Below are positions 1 through 8,764 of a stretch of DNA of 37,228 nucleotides, one piece after another. A model generated the notes under the pieces. It ran no database searches and had not been told where the DNA came from. It saw only the letters and a list, made by a program, of their open reading frames with translations. The DNA is taken from positions 1 to 37,228 of the forward strand of contig NZ_JANINU010000134.1 in NCBI RefSeq assembly GCF_024508875.1. The letters run 5' to 3'. The position numbers were made by a program, and so were the translations under genes. Origin of the DNA: Phenylobacterium sp. Its GTDB lineage: Bacteria > Pseudomonadota > Alphaproteobacteria > Caulobacterales > Caulobacteraceae. Every line of letters starts with the position of its first letter. Positions within the stretch are counted from its first letter, which is position 1.

Positions 1-1043
1 CGGGCGGCAAGCGCGACTATTTCTATTCCATCGAGGGCGACAGCCAGTCGGTCTCCGACTTCGTGGTGGCCTGGATCAAGGCCAACGGCCGCGAGGCCTC
101 GCCGAAGTACGTGCTGGGCGAGAGCTACGGCACCCAGCGCGCCGCGTTCATGGCCGGCCAGCTCGCCAAGGTCATGCCGCTGGAGGGGGTGTTCCTGTTC
201 GGCCAGGCCGTGAACATGATCGAGACCAGCCAGCGGGCGAAGAACGCGGTCTCGTACGCCACCAACCTGCCGGCGCTCACCGCCATCGCCGCCTATCACG
301 GCAAGGCGCCCTACTGGAAAGGCAAGTCGATCGGCCAGGTGGTCGAGGAGTCCTACGCCTTCGGCATGGGCGAGTATCTGCAGGCGCTGCTGCAGGGCTA
401 CGACCTGCCCGCCGCCAAGCGGAAGGCGCTGGCCGACAAGCTACAGGCGATGACGGGGATCAGCTCGGCCTACTACCTGGCCAACGATCTCGTCATCACC
501 AAGATCGCCTTCGCCACCGAGCTGCTGAAGCCCGAAGCCCAGATGATGGGCATCTACGACGCGCGCTACATCGGCCCCCTGCCCCAGCCGGGCCAACGCG
601 CCCAGGACCCGTTCGGCAAGGCCCGCGGCGGGATCGAGCCGATGGTGCAGCAGCACCTGTCGCAGAACCTGGGCGTGACGTGGCCGATGAGCGACTATCG
701 TCCGATCGCGCCCGGTTCGAACGCTTGGACCTGGGGCGGCACCCTCGGACCCGGCGGCCCCTTCCTCGACTTCGACTATCCGGCGCGCATCGACGCTGCG
801 TTCAAGGCCAACCCCAAATTCCGGCTGATGATCGGCACCGGCGTCTTCGACCTCACCACCACGGCCGGTCCTGCGCGCTACATGGTCACCAAGAGCGACT
901 GGCCGCGCGAGCGGATCTTCCAGCGGCTCTATTGGGGCGGCCACATGGCCTACACCCACATCCCGTCGCACAAGGCGTTCTGCGAGGACATCCGCGCCTG
1001 GGTCACGGGCGGCAAGCCCGGCCCGCGGAAGCTGGAGGCCTAG
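1..1043 (+). CDS. S10 family serine carboxypeptidase-like protein (5' partial)
   Basis: The reading frame is open from base 3 to the TAG at 1041-1043, so the N-terminal part of the gene lies left of the window. The visible part carries the S10 nucleophile motif GESYG (serine codon at 123-125), a later GVFDLTTT segment that fits the catalytic aspartate, and GGHMAY near the end for the catalytic histidine. S10 enzymes are alpha/beta-hydrolase carboxypeptidases acting at acidic pH, and bacterial members are usually exported. The stretch before the serine (ANGREASPKY) is almost the same as in the S10 gene at 13061-14566 (ANGREASPRY), so the two are close paralogues. The next S10 gene starts 5 bp downstream, so they are very likely co-transcribed. 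Substrate is unknown. Confidence 0.9.
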   Translation, partial: GGKRDYFYSIEGDSQSVSDFVVAWIKANGREASPKYVLGESYGTQRAAFMAGQLAKVMPLEGVFLFGQAVNMIETSQRAKNAVSYATNLPALTAIAAYHGKAPYWKGKSIGQVVEESYAFGMGEYLQALLQGYDLPAAKRKALADKLQAMTGISSAYYLANDLVITKIAFATELLKPEAQMMGIYDARYIGPLPQPGQRAQDPFGKARGGIEPMVQQHLSQNLGVTWPMSDYRPIAPGSNAWTWGGTLGPGGPFLDFDYPARIDAAFKANPKFRLMIGTGVFDLTTTAGPARYMVTKSDWPRERIFQRLYWGGHMAYTHIPSHKAFCEDIRAWVTGGKPGPRKLEA

Positions 1044-1048
1044 CGCCG

Positions 1049-2518
1049 ATGCGCCGCGTTCTCGCTGCAGGGCTCGCGGGCCTGGCCCTGGCCGCCGCGA
1101 CGCCCGCCCTGGCGCTGCCCCACGCCGAAGCCCCGGCGGTCACCCAGCATCGCATGACAGTGGGGGGAAAGCCCCTCGCCTACACCGCCGAGGTGGGGCG
1201 CATCGCGATCCGCGACGCCGAGACCGGCGAGCCGCGCGGCTGGATGGGCTACATCGCCTATCGCGTCGCCTCGGCCAAACCGCGCCCCATCGCCTTCGTC
1301 TGGAACGGCGGCCCGGGGGCCAATTCGGCGACCCTGCACTTCGAGGTCGCGGGGCCGAAGCGTGGCGAGGCTGGCGGGCTGGTCGACAACCAGGAGACCT
1401 GGCTGACCGATGCCGACCTGGTGTTCGTCGACCCCATCGGCACGGGCTTCTCGCGGCCGACCAAGGCCGAGTACGCCGACGGCTTCTACGGCACGCTGGG
1501 CGACGTCGCCTCGGTGACGGAGTTCGTCCGCGCGTGGCGGCTGCAACACGGGACCGAGGCCAATCCGCTCTACCTGATCGGCGAGAGCTGGGGCGCCGGC
1601 CGCGCGGCCAACGTCGGTTACGCGCTCCTGAAGCGCGGCGTGCCGGTAGCGGGCCTGGGGCTGATCTCGGGCGGCACGGGCCTGTCGCGGCTCGGTGAGG
1701 ACGGGCCGGTCGGGCCACTGAAGATCGTCGGCTTCGCCGCCACGGCATTCACGCTCGGCAAGCTGTCGCCCGATGTCGGCGCAAGTTCCGCGGCGGTCGA
1801 GGCGGCTGCGAACAGGTGGGCGCGGGAGACCTATGCGCCCGCCCTGGCGCGCCGCGACCAGCTCACGCCCGACGAACGGGAGCAGATCGCCGCCGGCCTC
1901 TCGCGCTTCACCGGCGTCCCCGCCGACAAGATCGACCGCAAGTCGCTCGCTCTGACGCCACGCCAGTTCCGCACCCTGCTGGTCCCCGGCAAGACGCTGA
2001 ACACCTTCGACATGCGCATCACGGAAGAGCCGCGCGCCGTGTCGCGCGATGCGATCCTGGCCTATCTCCGCGGTGAGCTCGGCTATCGGACCGACTTGCC
2101 CTACGTGGGCCTGGAAGCCCAGGACGACGGCTACCTGCCGGACGGCAAGCCGGTCCCAGGCGTCGGCGCCCGCTGGGACTACGCCACCGCCAAGGTCACG
2201 CCGGAGGAACGCCAGGCCGCCATCGCCGAGGCGGTCCGCACGGGGGCCGGTCCGCCGGCCCTAGGCCCGCCCCTGCCGGCCACCGCCGAGGCCGTGGCGC
2301 TGAACCCGAAGCTGCGCGTACTCGTCGCGTCGGGGCTCTACGACTCCCTGGCCAACTGCGCCGGCGCCGACGAGACCGCGCGCAATCTGCCGGCGCCGCT
2401 GAAGTCGGCCATGAGCTTCAAGTGCTATCCGGGCGGCCACATGATGTACCGCGACCAGCCCACCCGGCTGAAGTTCAGCCAGGACATCCGCAAGCTGGTC
2501 TCGGGCGGCCTGCCTTAG
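1049..2518 (+). CDS. Secreted S10 family serine carboxypeptidase-like protein
   Basis: This 489-residue protein starts at the ATG at 1049, 5 bp after the previous stop. The choice is supported by the signal peptide that follows at once (MRRVLAAGLAGLALAAA, likely cleaved after PALA near residue 22). The frame is open further upstream, but only as an overlap with the preceding gene. The oxyanion-type motif WNGGPGANS, the nucleophile motif GESWG (Ser180), GLYDS (Asp432) and GGHMMY (His464) give a complete S10 triad. The nucleophile elbow has W where the other three S10 proteins here have Y, and the Asp motif lacks the DLTT seen in them, so this is the most divergent of the four. It probably acts in the periplasm on peptides. 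It converges on the ornithine cyclodeaminase-family gene, with a palindromic repeat between. Confidence 0.88.
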   Translation: MRRVLAAGLAGLALAAATPALALPHAEAPAVTQHRMTVGGKPLAYTAEVGRIAIRDAETGEPRGWMGYIAYRVASAKPRPIAFVWNGGPGANSATLHFEVAGPKRGEAGGLVDNQETWLTDADLVFVDPIGTGFSRPTKAEYADGFYGTLGDVASVTEFVRAWRLQHGTEANPLYLIGESWGAGRAANVGYALLKRGVPVAGLGLISGGTGLSRLGEDGPVGPLKIVGFAATAFTLGKLSPDVGASSAAVEAAANRWARETYAPALARRDQLTPDEREQIAAGLSRFTGVPADKIDRKSLALTPRQFRTLLVPGKTLNTFDMRITEEPRAVSRDAILAYLRGELGYRTDLPYVGLEAQDDGYLPDGKPVPGVGARWDYATAKVTPEERQAAIAEAVRTGAGPPALGPPLPATAEAVALNPKLRVLVASGLYDSLANCAGADETARNLPAPLKSAMSFKCYPGGHMMYRDQPTRLKFSQDIRKLVSGGLP

Positions 2519-2522
2519 CGAG

Positions 2523-2640
2523 CAGTTGCTCCCCCGCCGGGGGAGCTGTCAGCGCAGCTGACTGAGGGGGTCCACAACGGCCGTGGAGGAGGCCCCCTCC
2601 ACCGCTTCGCGGTCCCCCTCCCCCGATGGGGGAGGAACGG
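2523..2640. repeat. Intergenic palindromic repeat (REP-like), possible two-way terminator
   Basis: The gap between two convergent genes is filled by stacked inverted repeats: CTCCCCC/GGGGGAG at 2529-2545, GTCAGC/GCTGAC at 2548-2562, then a GGAGG/CCTCC hairpin and a CCTCCCCC/GGGGGAGG hairpin up to 2640. The segment reading GGTCCCCCTCCCCCG...GGGGGAGGAACGG recurs at about 21550-21595, and GCCCCCTCCACC recurs inside the repeat at 11557-11743, so this is a dispersed family. No run of T follows, so any terminator role would be non-canonical. Confidence 0.75.
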
Positions 2641-2643
2641 AGT

Positions 2644-3585
2644 CTACCCCGCCTCGTACAGCGCCTTCGCCGCCGCGAGGTCCTGCACCACGTGGCCGAG
2701 GGACTTGTAGACGGTGATCTGGTCCGGGGACTGACGGCCCTCGAGGTCGCCGGCCAGCACCTGGCCGATCTCGCCGACCACATGGCTGTCGTCGATCAGG
2801 CCGGCGGCCTTGGCGTAGAGGAACTCCGCGCCCTGGGCGAGGACGCCTTCGCGGCTGTCGGCGATGAAGCGCGAACGCACGACCAGATCGTTGTCGGCTT
2901 CCCTCGGGCCGGGCCCGCTTGAGCCCACCAGGTTCACGTGCGTGCCAGGGGCCAGCCAGGCGCCTTCCAGGATCGGCTCGCGGGCGCCGGAGACGGCGGT
3001 GACGATGTCCACCCCGGTGACCGCCTGGCGGACCGTGGGGGCCGCGAAGGTCGGGATGCCGAGTTCCGCCTCGACCGACTTGGCGAACGCCTTGGCGCGG
3101 GCCTCGTCGCGGCCCCAGACGGTGATGGCTTCCAGCTTGCGCACGCGGCTGATGGCGCGGGCGTGCGTGCCGGCCTGCTCGCCATAGCCGAGGATCGCCA
3201 TGCGCGCGGACTCCGGCCGGGCCAGGGCGTCGGTGGCGACCGCGCTGGCGGCCGCGGTCCGGATGGCGGTGATCTCGCCGGCGTGGGCGATGCAGACCGG
3301 CGCGCCGGTCTCGCCGTCGAACAGCACGACGACGCCCTGGTGCGACTGGATTCCCTTGGCGAAGTTGCCGTGGAAGACGCTGATCAGCTTGGCGCCGAAG
3401 TATTCGTGCGTCCCCAGCGCGCCCGGCATGATGCCGAACACCCGGCCCTCGCTCAGCGGCAGGATCGAGCGCAGGTGCTGCCGCGTCTCGCCCTTCGAGA
3501 AGGCGATCATCGCCTGGCGCACCAGGGGGATGCAGACCTCGTAGGTCAGCTTCTCGCGGACCTCGTCCCGGTCGATCACGCGCAT
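2644..3585 (-). CDS. Ornithine cyclodeaminase / mu-crystallin family protein
   Basis: This 313-residue cytosolic protein has the normal length for the family. The central NAD(P)-binding Rossmann motif is seen as AILGYGEQAGTHA, and the family segments AGEITAIRTAAASAVAT and GSSGPGPREAD are present. Members include ornithine cyclodeaminase, alanine dehydrogenase, ketimine reductase (mu-crystallin) and enzymes using other amino acids or imines; the sequence does not settle which. It lies downstream of the TonB-dependent receptor on the same strand, 87 bp away, so the two may share a transcript and be under the Lrp-type regulator. The start ATG at 3583-3585 follows a run of eight G (minus strand) that must serve as the ribosome binding region. 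A strong hairpin sits just upstream. Confidence 0.88.
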   Translation of the reverse strand: MRVIDRDEVREKLTYEVCIPLVRQAMIAFSKGETRQHLRSILPLSEGRVFGIMPGALGTHEYFGAKLISVFHGNFAKGIQSHQGVVVLFDGETGAPVCIAHAGEITAIRTAAASAVATDALARPESARMAILGYGEQAGTHARAISRVRKLEAITVWGRDEARAKAFAKSVEAELGIPTFAAPTVRQAVTGVDIVTAVSGAREPILEGAWLAPGTHVNLVGSSGPGPREADNDLVVRSRFIADSREGVLAQGAEFLYAKAAGLIDDSHVVGEIGQVLAGDLEGRQSPDQITVYKSLGHVVQDLAAAKALYEAG

Positions 3586-3606
3586 CAGGCACCCCCCCCA
3601 AATGTC

Positions 3607-3642
3607 GGACGCGGCGGCGGTGTGAGGTCCGCCGCCGCGTCC
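3607..3642 (-). terminator. Perfect 14-bp GC hairpin between receptor and cyclodeaminase-family gene
   Basis: Two arms of 14 bases (3607-3620 and 3629-3642) are exact reverse complements around the 8-base loop TGTGAGGT. The hairpin lies 31 bp beyond the receptor stop codon and 21 bp before the next start on the minus strand. After it the minus strand reads GACATTTGGGGGGGG, which lacks a U-run. It may therefore act as a partial terminator or as an mRNA-stabilising end that keeps receptor and enzyme levels apart. Confidence 0.55.
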
Positions 3643-3672
3643 ACGCGACCCGATACTCTGGCTCGCGCCGAA

Positions 3673-6639
3673 CTAGAAGCGCGCCTTGAGGCCGACGTAG
3701 TACTGCCGGCCCAGGATGTCGCCATAGTTCCGGGTGGGGAACGAGGGCTCTTCATCCGTGATATTCGTGACGCCGCCGCGGATCGTGTAGTTGCCGATCT
3801 CGTAGGCCGCCGAGACGTTCTGGCGCAGGTTTTCCTTCACGTGCGGCGTCGGCACGTTCTCGATGGTGGAGGTGTAGGTGAACTTCACCGGCGACCAGTA
3901 GTCGATCGAGTAGTTCAGCCGCAGGGGTCCCCGGCGCCAGCGCGCGTCGAAGCGGACACGCAGATCCGGCGACGGTCCATAGTCCGGTGTGGACGACGTG
4001 TTGTCGATGCGGGTGATGTCCACACCAGTGACCGAGACTTCGTACTTCTCGATCCGCGTGGCCTCGACGTTCAGCTCCAGCTCCCCGAGGTCGCGATCGC
4101 CGAAGTAGCGGCCCACCGGGAAGGTGTAGTTGATGTTGTAGACCTCGCCGCGGAACGTGATCCGGCCGGCGTTGAAGGTCGTCGAGCGGGCGGTCACGAT
4201 CTGACCCGTGGCGTCACGGGTGAAGGTGGCGCAGATGTCCGCGGGCTGGTCGATCGAGTCGTAGCAGGTGGCCAGGAAGCTCTGCGGCGTGAAGGCCGAC
4301 AGGCCGTCCTTCAGGTCCACCTCCACCCGGTCGGCGACGAGGGTCAGGCCCGGCACGAACTTCGGCTGGAGCACGAAGCCGTAGGTCCAGGTCTTGGAGA
4401 TCTCGTTGCGCAGATCGGGGTTGCCGCCGGTCGTGATGTTGGCGCCGGAGAAATTCTCCGAGAGATCCTGGAAGGTGGCCAGGTTGCCGTAGCCCGGGTT
4501 GGCGCGGAACAGCGCCTGGCAGTTGGCGAGGCGGGTCGCCGGCGACGGCCCGAGGGCGATGCGATCGGCGTCGCAAGGATCCTGGGCGATTGAGCCGAGC
4601 GCGGTACGCTGGGGTGCGAAGAGCTGATCCAGGGTCGGCGCGCGGAAGTTCCGGCTGCGCGAGGCGCGGAACGTCACCCCCTCCACGACCTCCCAGCGGC
4701 CGCCGACGCCCCAGACATCTTCCTTGCCGGCGATCGAATTGTCGACGTAGCGGTAGGCGCCGTTCAGTTCGACGCTGCGGGCGAAGGGCAACGTGAAGTC
4801 GCCGCCCAGCACCGGCACCAGCAGTTCGCCCGAGAATTCGTCGGTGTTGAAGCTACCCTTTGTGGCGGCGGTCGGCACTTGCGAACCGATGACGCCCCGC
4901 TGCACCGACACGAGCGGCACGAACTTGGCCTTCTCTTCACGGTGCTCATAGGCGGCGCTGAACTTCACCTTGCCGGCCGGCAGGGCAAACAGGTCGCCCC
5001 CGAACGTCGCCAGCAGGTCGTCCTGGGTGTTGAGATAATCCTGGCCGATCTGGGTCGTGGCGTAGAGGCGGGCCTCCTGGGTGACGTTGCCCACCCCGAA
5101 CGGATTGATCGGCGCGCAGGACGGGTCGTCGTTGGCCGTGGTGGCGTCGGCGTTGATGGCGCAGACGATCTGGCCGGCGTTGTTCCGAACGGCGTTGATC
5201 GCGTTGTTGAAGCGCTGGGTCACGACGCCGTAGCCGCGCGTCTTGCCGTCGGTCTCGGCGTGGCTGAACGACAGGCTCCAGTAGAAGTTGCGCTCGCCCA
5301 CGTCGAAGTCGCCGTCCAGCGACAGCAGGCCGCGCACGGTGTCGGTCTGATAGGTCTGCTCGCGGGTCGGCAGCAGGTCGGTCCACCACTTCGACAGGGT
5401 GAGCGGCGCGCCGGCCGGGCCGAGGATCGCGGTGACCGCCGGCGAAAGGTAGGGGTTGGTGCGCGACACGCTGATCGGGCCCGCGCCGCTGGCGGCGCTG
5501 TTCAGCACCGTGTTGCTGGCCTGATTGCCGTAGGGGTCGCGGCTTTGGACGCGGGCGTAGAGCAGTTCGCCCGAAAGCTTGATGCGGTCGGTGATGTCGT
5601 AATGGCCGACGACCGTGCCGCTCCAGCGCTCCACCCCGGTGACCAGCGAAGCCAGCTCCTGGTACGGATTGCCGTCACCGCCGCTCGTGAAGGGCGGGAC
5701 GGTCGGGTTCAGCAGGTTGCCGATGCTGTAGGGGACCAGCGCCGTACCGGCCGAGTTGAACTGCTGCGGAACGCCGCCCACCTTGTAGATCGAGCTGGCG
5801 AAGGGCGGGCCCGGATTGAACAGCACGCCGTTCGCGTTGAAGCTGACGAACCGGGTGTTGAGGTTTTCGGTGACAGCCGGGACGCCGTCCGTGTTCGAGC
5901 GGTTCGCGGGGTTCGAGATGGTCACGCGGCCCAGGTTCGAGCGCGGACGGTCGTAGTCGTAGAGCGGCCGGGTCTTGGACCATTCCACGTCGACCGCGAT
6001 GTTCGCACGGTCGTCCAGGAAGTTGCGGCCCGCCGTCGCCCGCAGGCTCTGGGTCGGATAGTCGTCGCGCGAGGAGATGCCGTACTGGGCGTCCAGCTCC
6101 AGGCCGGTGAAATTGTCCTTCAGCACATAGTTCACCACGCCGGCGATGGCGTCGGAGCCGTACACGGCCGCGCCGCCTGCCTGGGCGATGTCCACCCGGG
6201 CGATCAGGCCCGTCGGGATGATGTTCGTGTCGACGACCCGATCGCCGAGGCCCGACGAGGAGGTCACGAAGCGGCGGCCGTTCACCAGCGTCAGGGTGCG
6301 GCCGGCGCCGAGGCCGAAGAGGTTCGGGAACTGCTGGCCGCTGCCCGAGGCCGAACCGCTGCCGGCGGCCTGCGCGAACTGGGGCATGACCGCCGTGAGC
6401 TCGTTCAGCGCCTGGCCGGCCTGGATGAAGCCGCGGTCCTCGATCGCTTGGGCGGTCAGGACCGAGACCGGAGCCTCGGTGGTCGTCTCGGCGCGCTTGA
6501 TGCGCGAGCCCGTGACCACGATTTCGCCGATCTCGCTGGCCCCACCCGAAGCGGTCTGTGCGAAGGCCGGAACGGCGGCTGCGAGGACGAGGCCTCCGAC
6601 GATGGTCGAGGCCAGCATGCGCGAACGGATGGTATTCAT
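3673..6639 (-). CDS. TonB-dependent outer-membrane receptor
   Basis: This 988-residue protein begins at the ATG at 6637-6639. The frame runs on upstream, but only this start gives a clean signal peptide (MNTIRSRMLASTIVGGLVLA..., cleaved after AFA near residue 27). A plug domain follows at about 45-170, with the usual elements: a TonB-box-like stretch (EIVVTGSRI), TLVNGRRF, and YGSDAIAGVVNYVLK. The rest is a long beta-barrel, ending in YYVGLKARF with the terminal phenylalanine typical of outer-membrane barrels. Such receptors bring large or scarce ligands across the outer membrane using TonB energy. The Lrp/AsnC gene is divergent, and peptidase and amino-acid enzyme genes are around it, so a peptide or modified amino acid is a reasonable ligand; that is inference from context. 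Confidence 0.92.
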   Translation of the reverse strand: MNTIRSRMLASTIVGGLVLAAAVPAFAQTASGGASEIGEIVVTGSRIKRAETTTEAPVSVLTAQAIEDRGFIQAGQALNELTAVMPQFAQAAGSGSASGSGQQFPNLFGLGAGRTLTLVNGRRFVTSSSGLGDRVVDTNIIPTGLIARVDIAQAGGAAVYGSDAIAGVVNYVLKDNFTGLELDAQYGISSRDDYPTQSLRATAGRNFLDDRANIAVDVEWSKTRPLYDYDRPRSNLGRVTISNPANRSNTDGVPAVTENLNTRFVSFNANGVLFNPGPPFASSIYKVGGVPQQFNSAGTALVPYSIGNLLNPTVPPFTSGGDGNPYQELASLVTGVERWSGTVVGHYDITDRIKLSGELLYARVQSRDPYGNQASNTVLNSAASGAGPISVSRTNPYLSPAVTAILGPAGAPLTLSKWWTDLLPTREQTYQTDTVRGLLSLDGDFDVGERNFYWSLSFSHAETDGKTRGYGVVTQRFNNAINAVRNNAGQIVCAINADATTANDDPSCAPINPFGVGNVTQEARLYATTQIGQDYLNTQDDLLATFGGDLFALPAGKVKFSAAYEHREEKAKFVPLVSVQRGVIGSQVPTAATKGSFNTDEFSGELLVPVLGGDFTLPFARSVELNGAYRYVDNSIAGKEDVWGVGGRWEVVEGVTFRASRSRNFRAPTLDQLFAPQRTALGSIAQDPCDADRIALGPSPATRLANCQALFRANPGYGNLATFQDLSENFSGANITTGGNPDLRNEISKTWTYGFVLQPKFVPGLTLVADRVEVDLKDGLSAFTPQSFLATCYDSIDQPADICATFTRDATGQIVTARSTTFNAGRITFRGEVYNINYTFPVGRYFGDRDLGELELNVEATRIEKYEVSVTGVDITRIDNTSSTPDYGPSPDLRVRFDARWRRGPLRLNYSIDYWSPVKFTYTSTIENVPTPHVKENLRQNVSAAYEIGNYTIRGGVTNITDEEPSFPTRNYGDILGRQYYVGLKARF

Positions 6640-6906
6640 CTCAAGATCCCCCAGGGTCTGAAGCCTGGGCCGGCGCTGCGCTTCGCGCATGTCCCCGACC
6701 GAACTCCTTGCCACTGCCAGACGGTAGGTTCGGCCCACCGGTTTTTCTTTTCGTTCTTCGAACCTTTGCCCGTTCGACACACATTGATAATGCATCCGCC
6801 CGCCGCGCAGCGAATGGGCAATGCAGCGGCACGCAAATCGGCCAAATCGCGTTCCACGGCGTGACCGTTCCTTGACAGCCGAGCCTTGCGCATCCGCTAT
6901 GCGCCC
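6640..6906. promoter_or_regulatory. Divergent control region between receptor and Lrp/AsnC gene
   Basis: This 267-bp stretch separates two divergent genes and holds no coding sequence I can support. It has an inverted repeat with one mismatch (TTGCCCGTTCG at 6766-6776, CGAATGGGCAA at 6811-6821). Between the arms lies the AT-richer palindrome CATTGATAATG (6782-6792). Lrp-family proteins commonly bind AT-rich imperfect palindromes beside their own genes, so this is a plausible operator. A 12-base run TCTTTTCGTTCT at 6746-6757 recurs upstream of the S10 gene at 13061-14566. No promoter boxes could be assigned with confidence. Confidence 0.45.
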
Positions 6907-7413
6907 ATGGCCCGACGCAAAGACGAAGTTATGCCGACCGCCCTCGATGCCATCGACATCAAGATCCTGGATCTCATGCAACGCGACGCCTCCCTCTCGA
7001 CGGGCGAGCTCGCGGAACGCGTGGGGCTCTCGCAGTCGCCCTGCTGGCGGCGCATCCAGCGCCTGCGCGAGGAGGGCTACATCAAGGCCGTGGTGGCCGT
7101 GGTCGACCACGAGCTGGTCGGCTTCAAGATGCAGATCTTCGCCCAGGTGAAGATGACCACGCTCACCGAAGAGGAGCGGGCCAATTTCTACAAGGCGATC
7201 AATAGCATCCCCGAAATCCTCGAATGCTGGACGGTCTTCGGCGAGATGGACGCCATGATGAAGATCCTGGCCCCGGACGTGACCTGGTACCAGGACTTCA
7301 TCTTCTCTGTGCTCCTGAAGCTGCCCGGCGTGGTGGATGTCCGCTCGATCGTCACGCTGTCGGCCCAGAAGAGCACCATGGCCGTGCCGCTGACCGCGCG
7401 GAAGTTCCGCTGA
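6907..7413 (+). CDS. Lrp/AsnC family transcriptional regulator
   Basis: With the ATG at 6907 the protein is 168 residues, normal for the family. An in-frame TTG at 6886 and ATG at 6931 are alternatives, and no clear ribosome binding site decides between them; the ATG at 6931 would begin directly before the conserved LDAIDIKILDLM. The N-terminal helix-turn-helix is seen as TGELAERVGLSQSPCWRR with the typical family ending RIQRLREEGYI. The C-terminal half is the RAM (amino-acid-binding) domain, including ECWTVFGEMDAMMKI and LPGVVDVRS. Proteins of this type sense amino acids and often control the neighbouring divergent gene, here the TonB-dependent receptor. It likely links that receptor and the following enzyme and peptidase genes to amino-acid supply. 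Confidence 0.93.
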   Translation: MARRKDEVMPTALDAIDIKILDLMQRDASLSTGELAERVGLSQSPCWRRIQRLREEGYIKAVVAVVDHELVGFKMQIFAQVKMTTLTEEERANFYKAINSIPEILECWTVFGEMDAMMKILAPDVTWYQDFIFSVLLKLPGVVDVRSIVTLSAQKSTMAVPLTARKFR

Positions 7414-7513
7414 TCCCGCGAATAAATCATCCAAGCGACCACTCGGCGTTCGGGAAGTACGCAAGGATAATTCGGTGGCCCAGCGCTAGCCTTCGCAGGA
7501 GGCAGGACGTCCG

Positions 7514-8764
7514 ATGAAGTTCACCCGTAGAGCGCTGGTGGCCGCCGCGGCGGTGTCCCCCGGCCTGGCCCAGGCGGCCCAGGCGCCGGCGGGCGCGCCG
7601 ACGGCCGCCCTGCCCGTCCGATCCCTCTTCGCCAGGATGCCGTATGTCTATCTGGACAGCGGCTCGACCCACCCCATGCCGCTCGGCGCCAAGGCGGCGC
7701 TGGAGGAGTACCTCCGCTACAAGACCCGCGACGGCCTGTGGCAAGGCTATTCGATGGACGCCAAGGAGAAGGCGGTCATCGAGCGCTTCGGCGCGCTGGT
7801 CGGCGCGGCGCCCGACGAGCTGACCTTCATCCAGTCCACCACCATGGGCGAGAACCTGGTGCTGCAGGCGCTGGGGTTCCCGCAGACCGGGGGGCGGATC
7901 GTCACCGACGCCCTGCACTTCTTCGGCTCGTTCTACACCTACGGCGAGCTGCGCAAGGCCGGCATGGATGTCGTCACCCTGCCGATGACCCGCGAGGGCC
8001 GCATCGACATGAAGGCCATGGCCGCGGCGGTGAACGACAGGACGAAGCTGGTCTCGGTCAGTCACGTCTCGACCACCAACGGCTTCGAGCACGACCTGAA
8101 GGCCGTCTGCGACCTCGCGCACGCACACGGCGCCTACGTCTATGCCGACATCGTGCACGGGGCTGGCTCCACCCCGTTGGACCTGCGCGCGGCCGGCGTC
8201 GATTTCGCGGCCTGCTCTTCCTACAAGTGGCTGATGGGCGACTTCGGCCTGGGCTTCCTCTACGTGCGCAAGGAGCTGCAGGAGAAGGTCACCCGGCCCT
8301 GGTGGGGCTATCACCAGGTAGGCGGCCGGTTCGTCACCCACGTGTTCCCCTACGACGCCCCCGGCGAGACGGTGGCCGACTACGGCTACGCCCGCGGGAC
8401 CGACGGCAAGTTCGCCATGGGGACCACCTCGTGGACCGGGGCCGTGCAGCTCGACTACAGCCTGGGCCTGATCCAGCAGCTCGGCGTCGCCAATATCCAG
8501 GCGTACCGCCAGCCCATGGCCGATGCGATCCAGAAGGACCTGCGCGGCCGAGGCTACGAGCCCATGACCCCGCTCGACAGCCGCACGCCGCTGGTCGCCT
8601 TCGCGCTCAAGGACGCGCGCGCCAAGCTGGGCGATCTGCTCGCCAAGAACGACCTGCGGCTGACCGTCAGCGCCAACCGCTTCCGTGTGTCCCTTTCGGT
8701 GTTCAACGACATGAACGACGTCGACCGGCTGCTGGCTGTCCTGCCCAAGGCTCCGCCCGCGTGA
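7514..8764 (+). CDS. Probable exported class V PLP-dependent enzyme (isopenicillin N epimerase-like)
   Basis: This 416-residue protein starts at ATG 7514, after an AGGAGG at 7497-7502. It is a class V (fold type I) PLP enzyme: STTMGEN near the front of the core, a YVYADIVHGAG segment with the cofactor-binding Asp, and SSYKW with the Schiff-base lysine (Lys238). The family covers cysteine desulfurases, selenocysteine lyases, kynureninase-like enzymes and isopenicillin N epimerase-like proteins; the exact reaction cannot be read from sequence. The N-terminus is unusual: MKFTRRALVAAAAVSPGLAQ is a twin-arginine-like signal with an alanine-rich segment, pointing to Tat export of a folded, cofactor-loaded enzyme. 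Its stop overlaps the start of the next S10 peptidase by 4 bases, so the two products are probably made together and both act outside the cytoplasm. Confidence 0.82.
   Translation: MKFTRRALVAAAAVSPGLAQAAQAPAGAPTAALPVRSLFARMPYVYLDSGSTHPMPLGAKAALEEYLRYKTRDGLWQGYSMDAKEKAVIERFGALVGAAPDELTFIQSTTMGENLVLQALGFPQTGGRIVTDALHFFGSFYTYGELRKAGMDVVTLPMTREGRIDMKAMAAAVNDRTKLVSVSHVSTTNGFEHDLKAVCDLAHAHGAYVYADIVHGAGSTPLDLRAAGVDFAACSSYKWLMGDFGLGFLYVRKELQEKVTRPWWGYHQVGGRFVTHVFPYDAPGETVADYGYARGTDGKFAMGTTSWTGAVQLDYSLGLIQQLGVANIQAYRQPMADAIQKDLRGRGYEPMTPLDSRTPLVAFALKDARAKLGDLLAKNDLRLTVSANRFRVSLSVFNDMNDVDRLLAVLPKAPPA

Noticed and set aside
4879..6864. Plus-strand frame of 661 codons opposite the TonB-dependent receptor, and similar ones at 2938-4593, 22045-24027 and 28124-29473
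   Set aside because: All are mirror frames of clear genes, with biased composition and no recognisable motifs.
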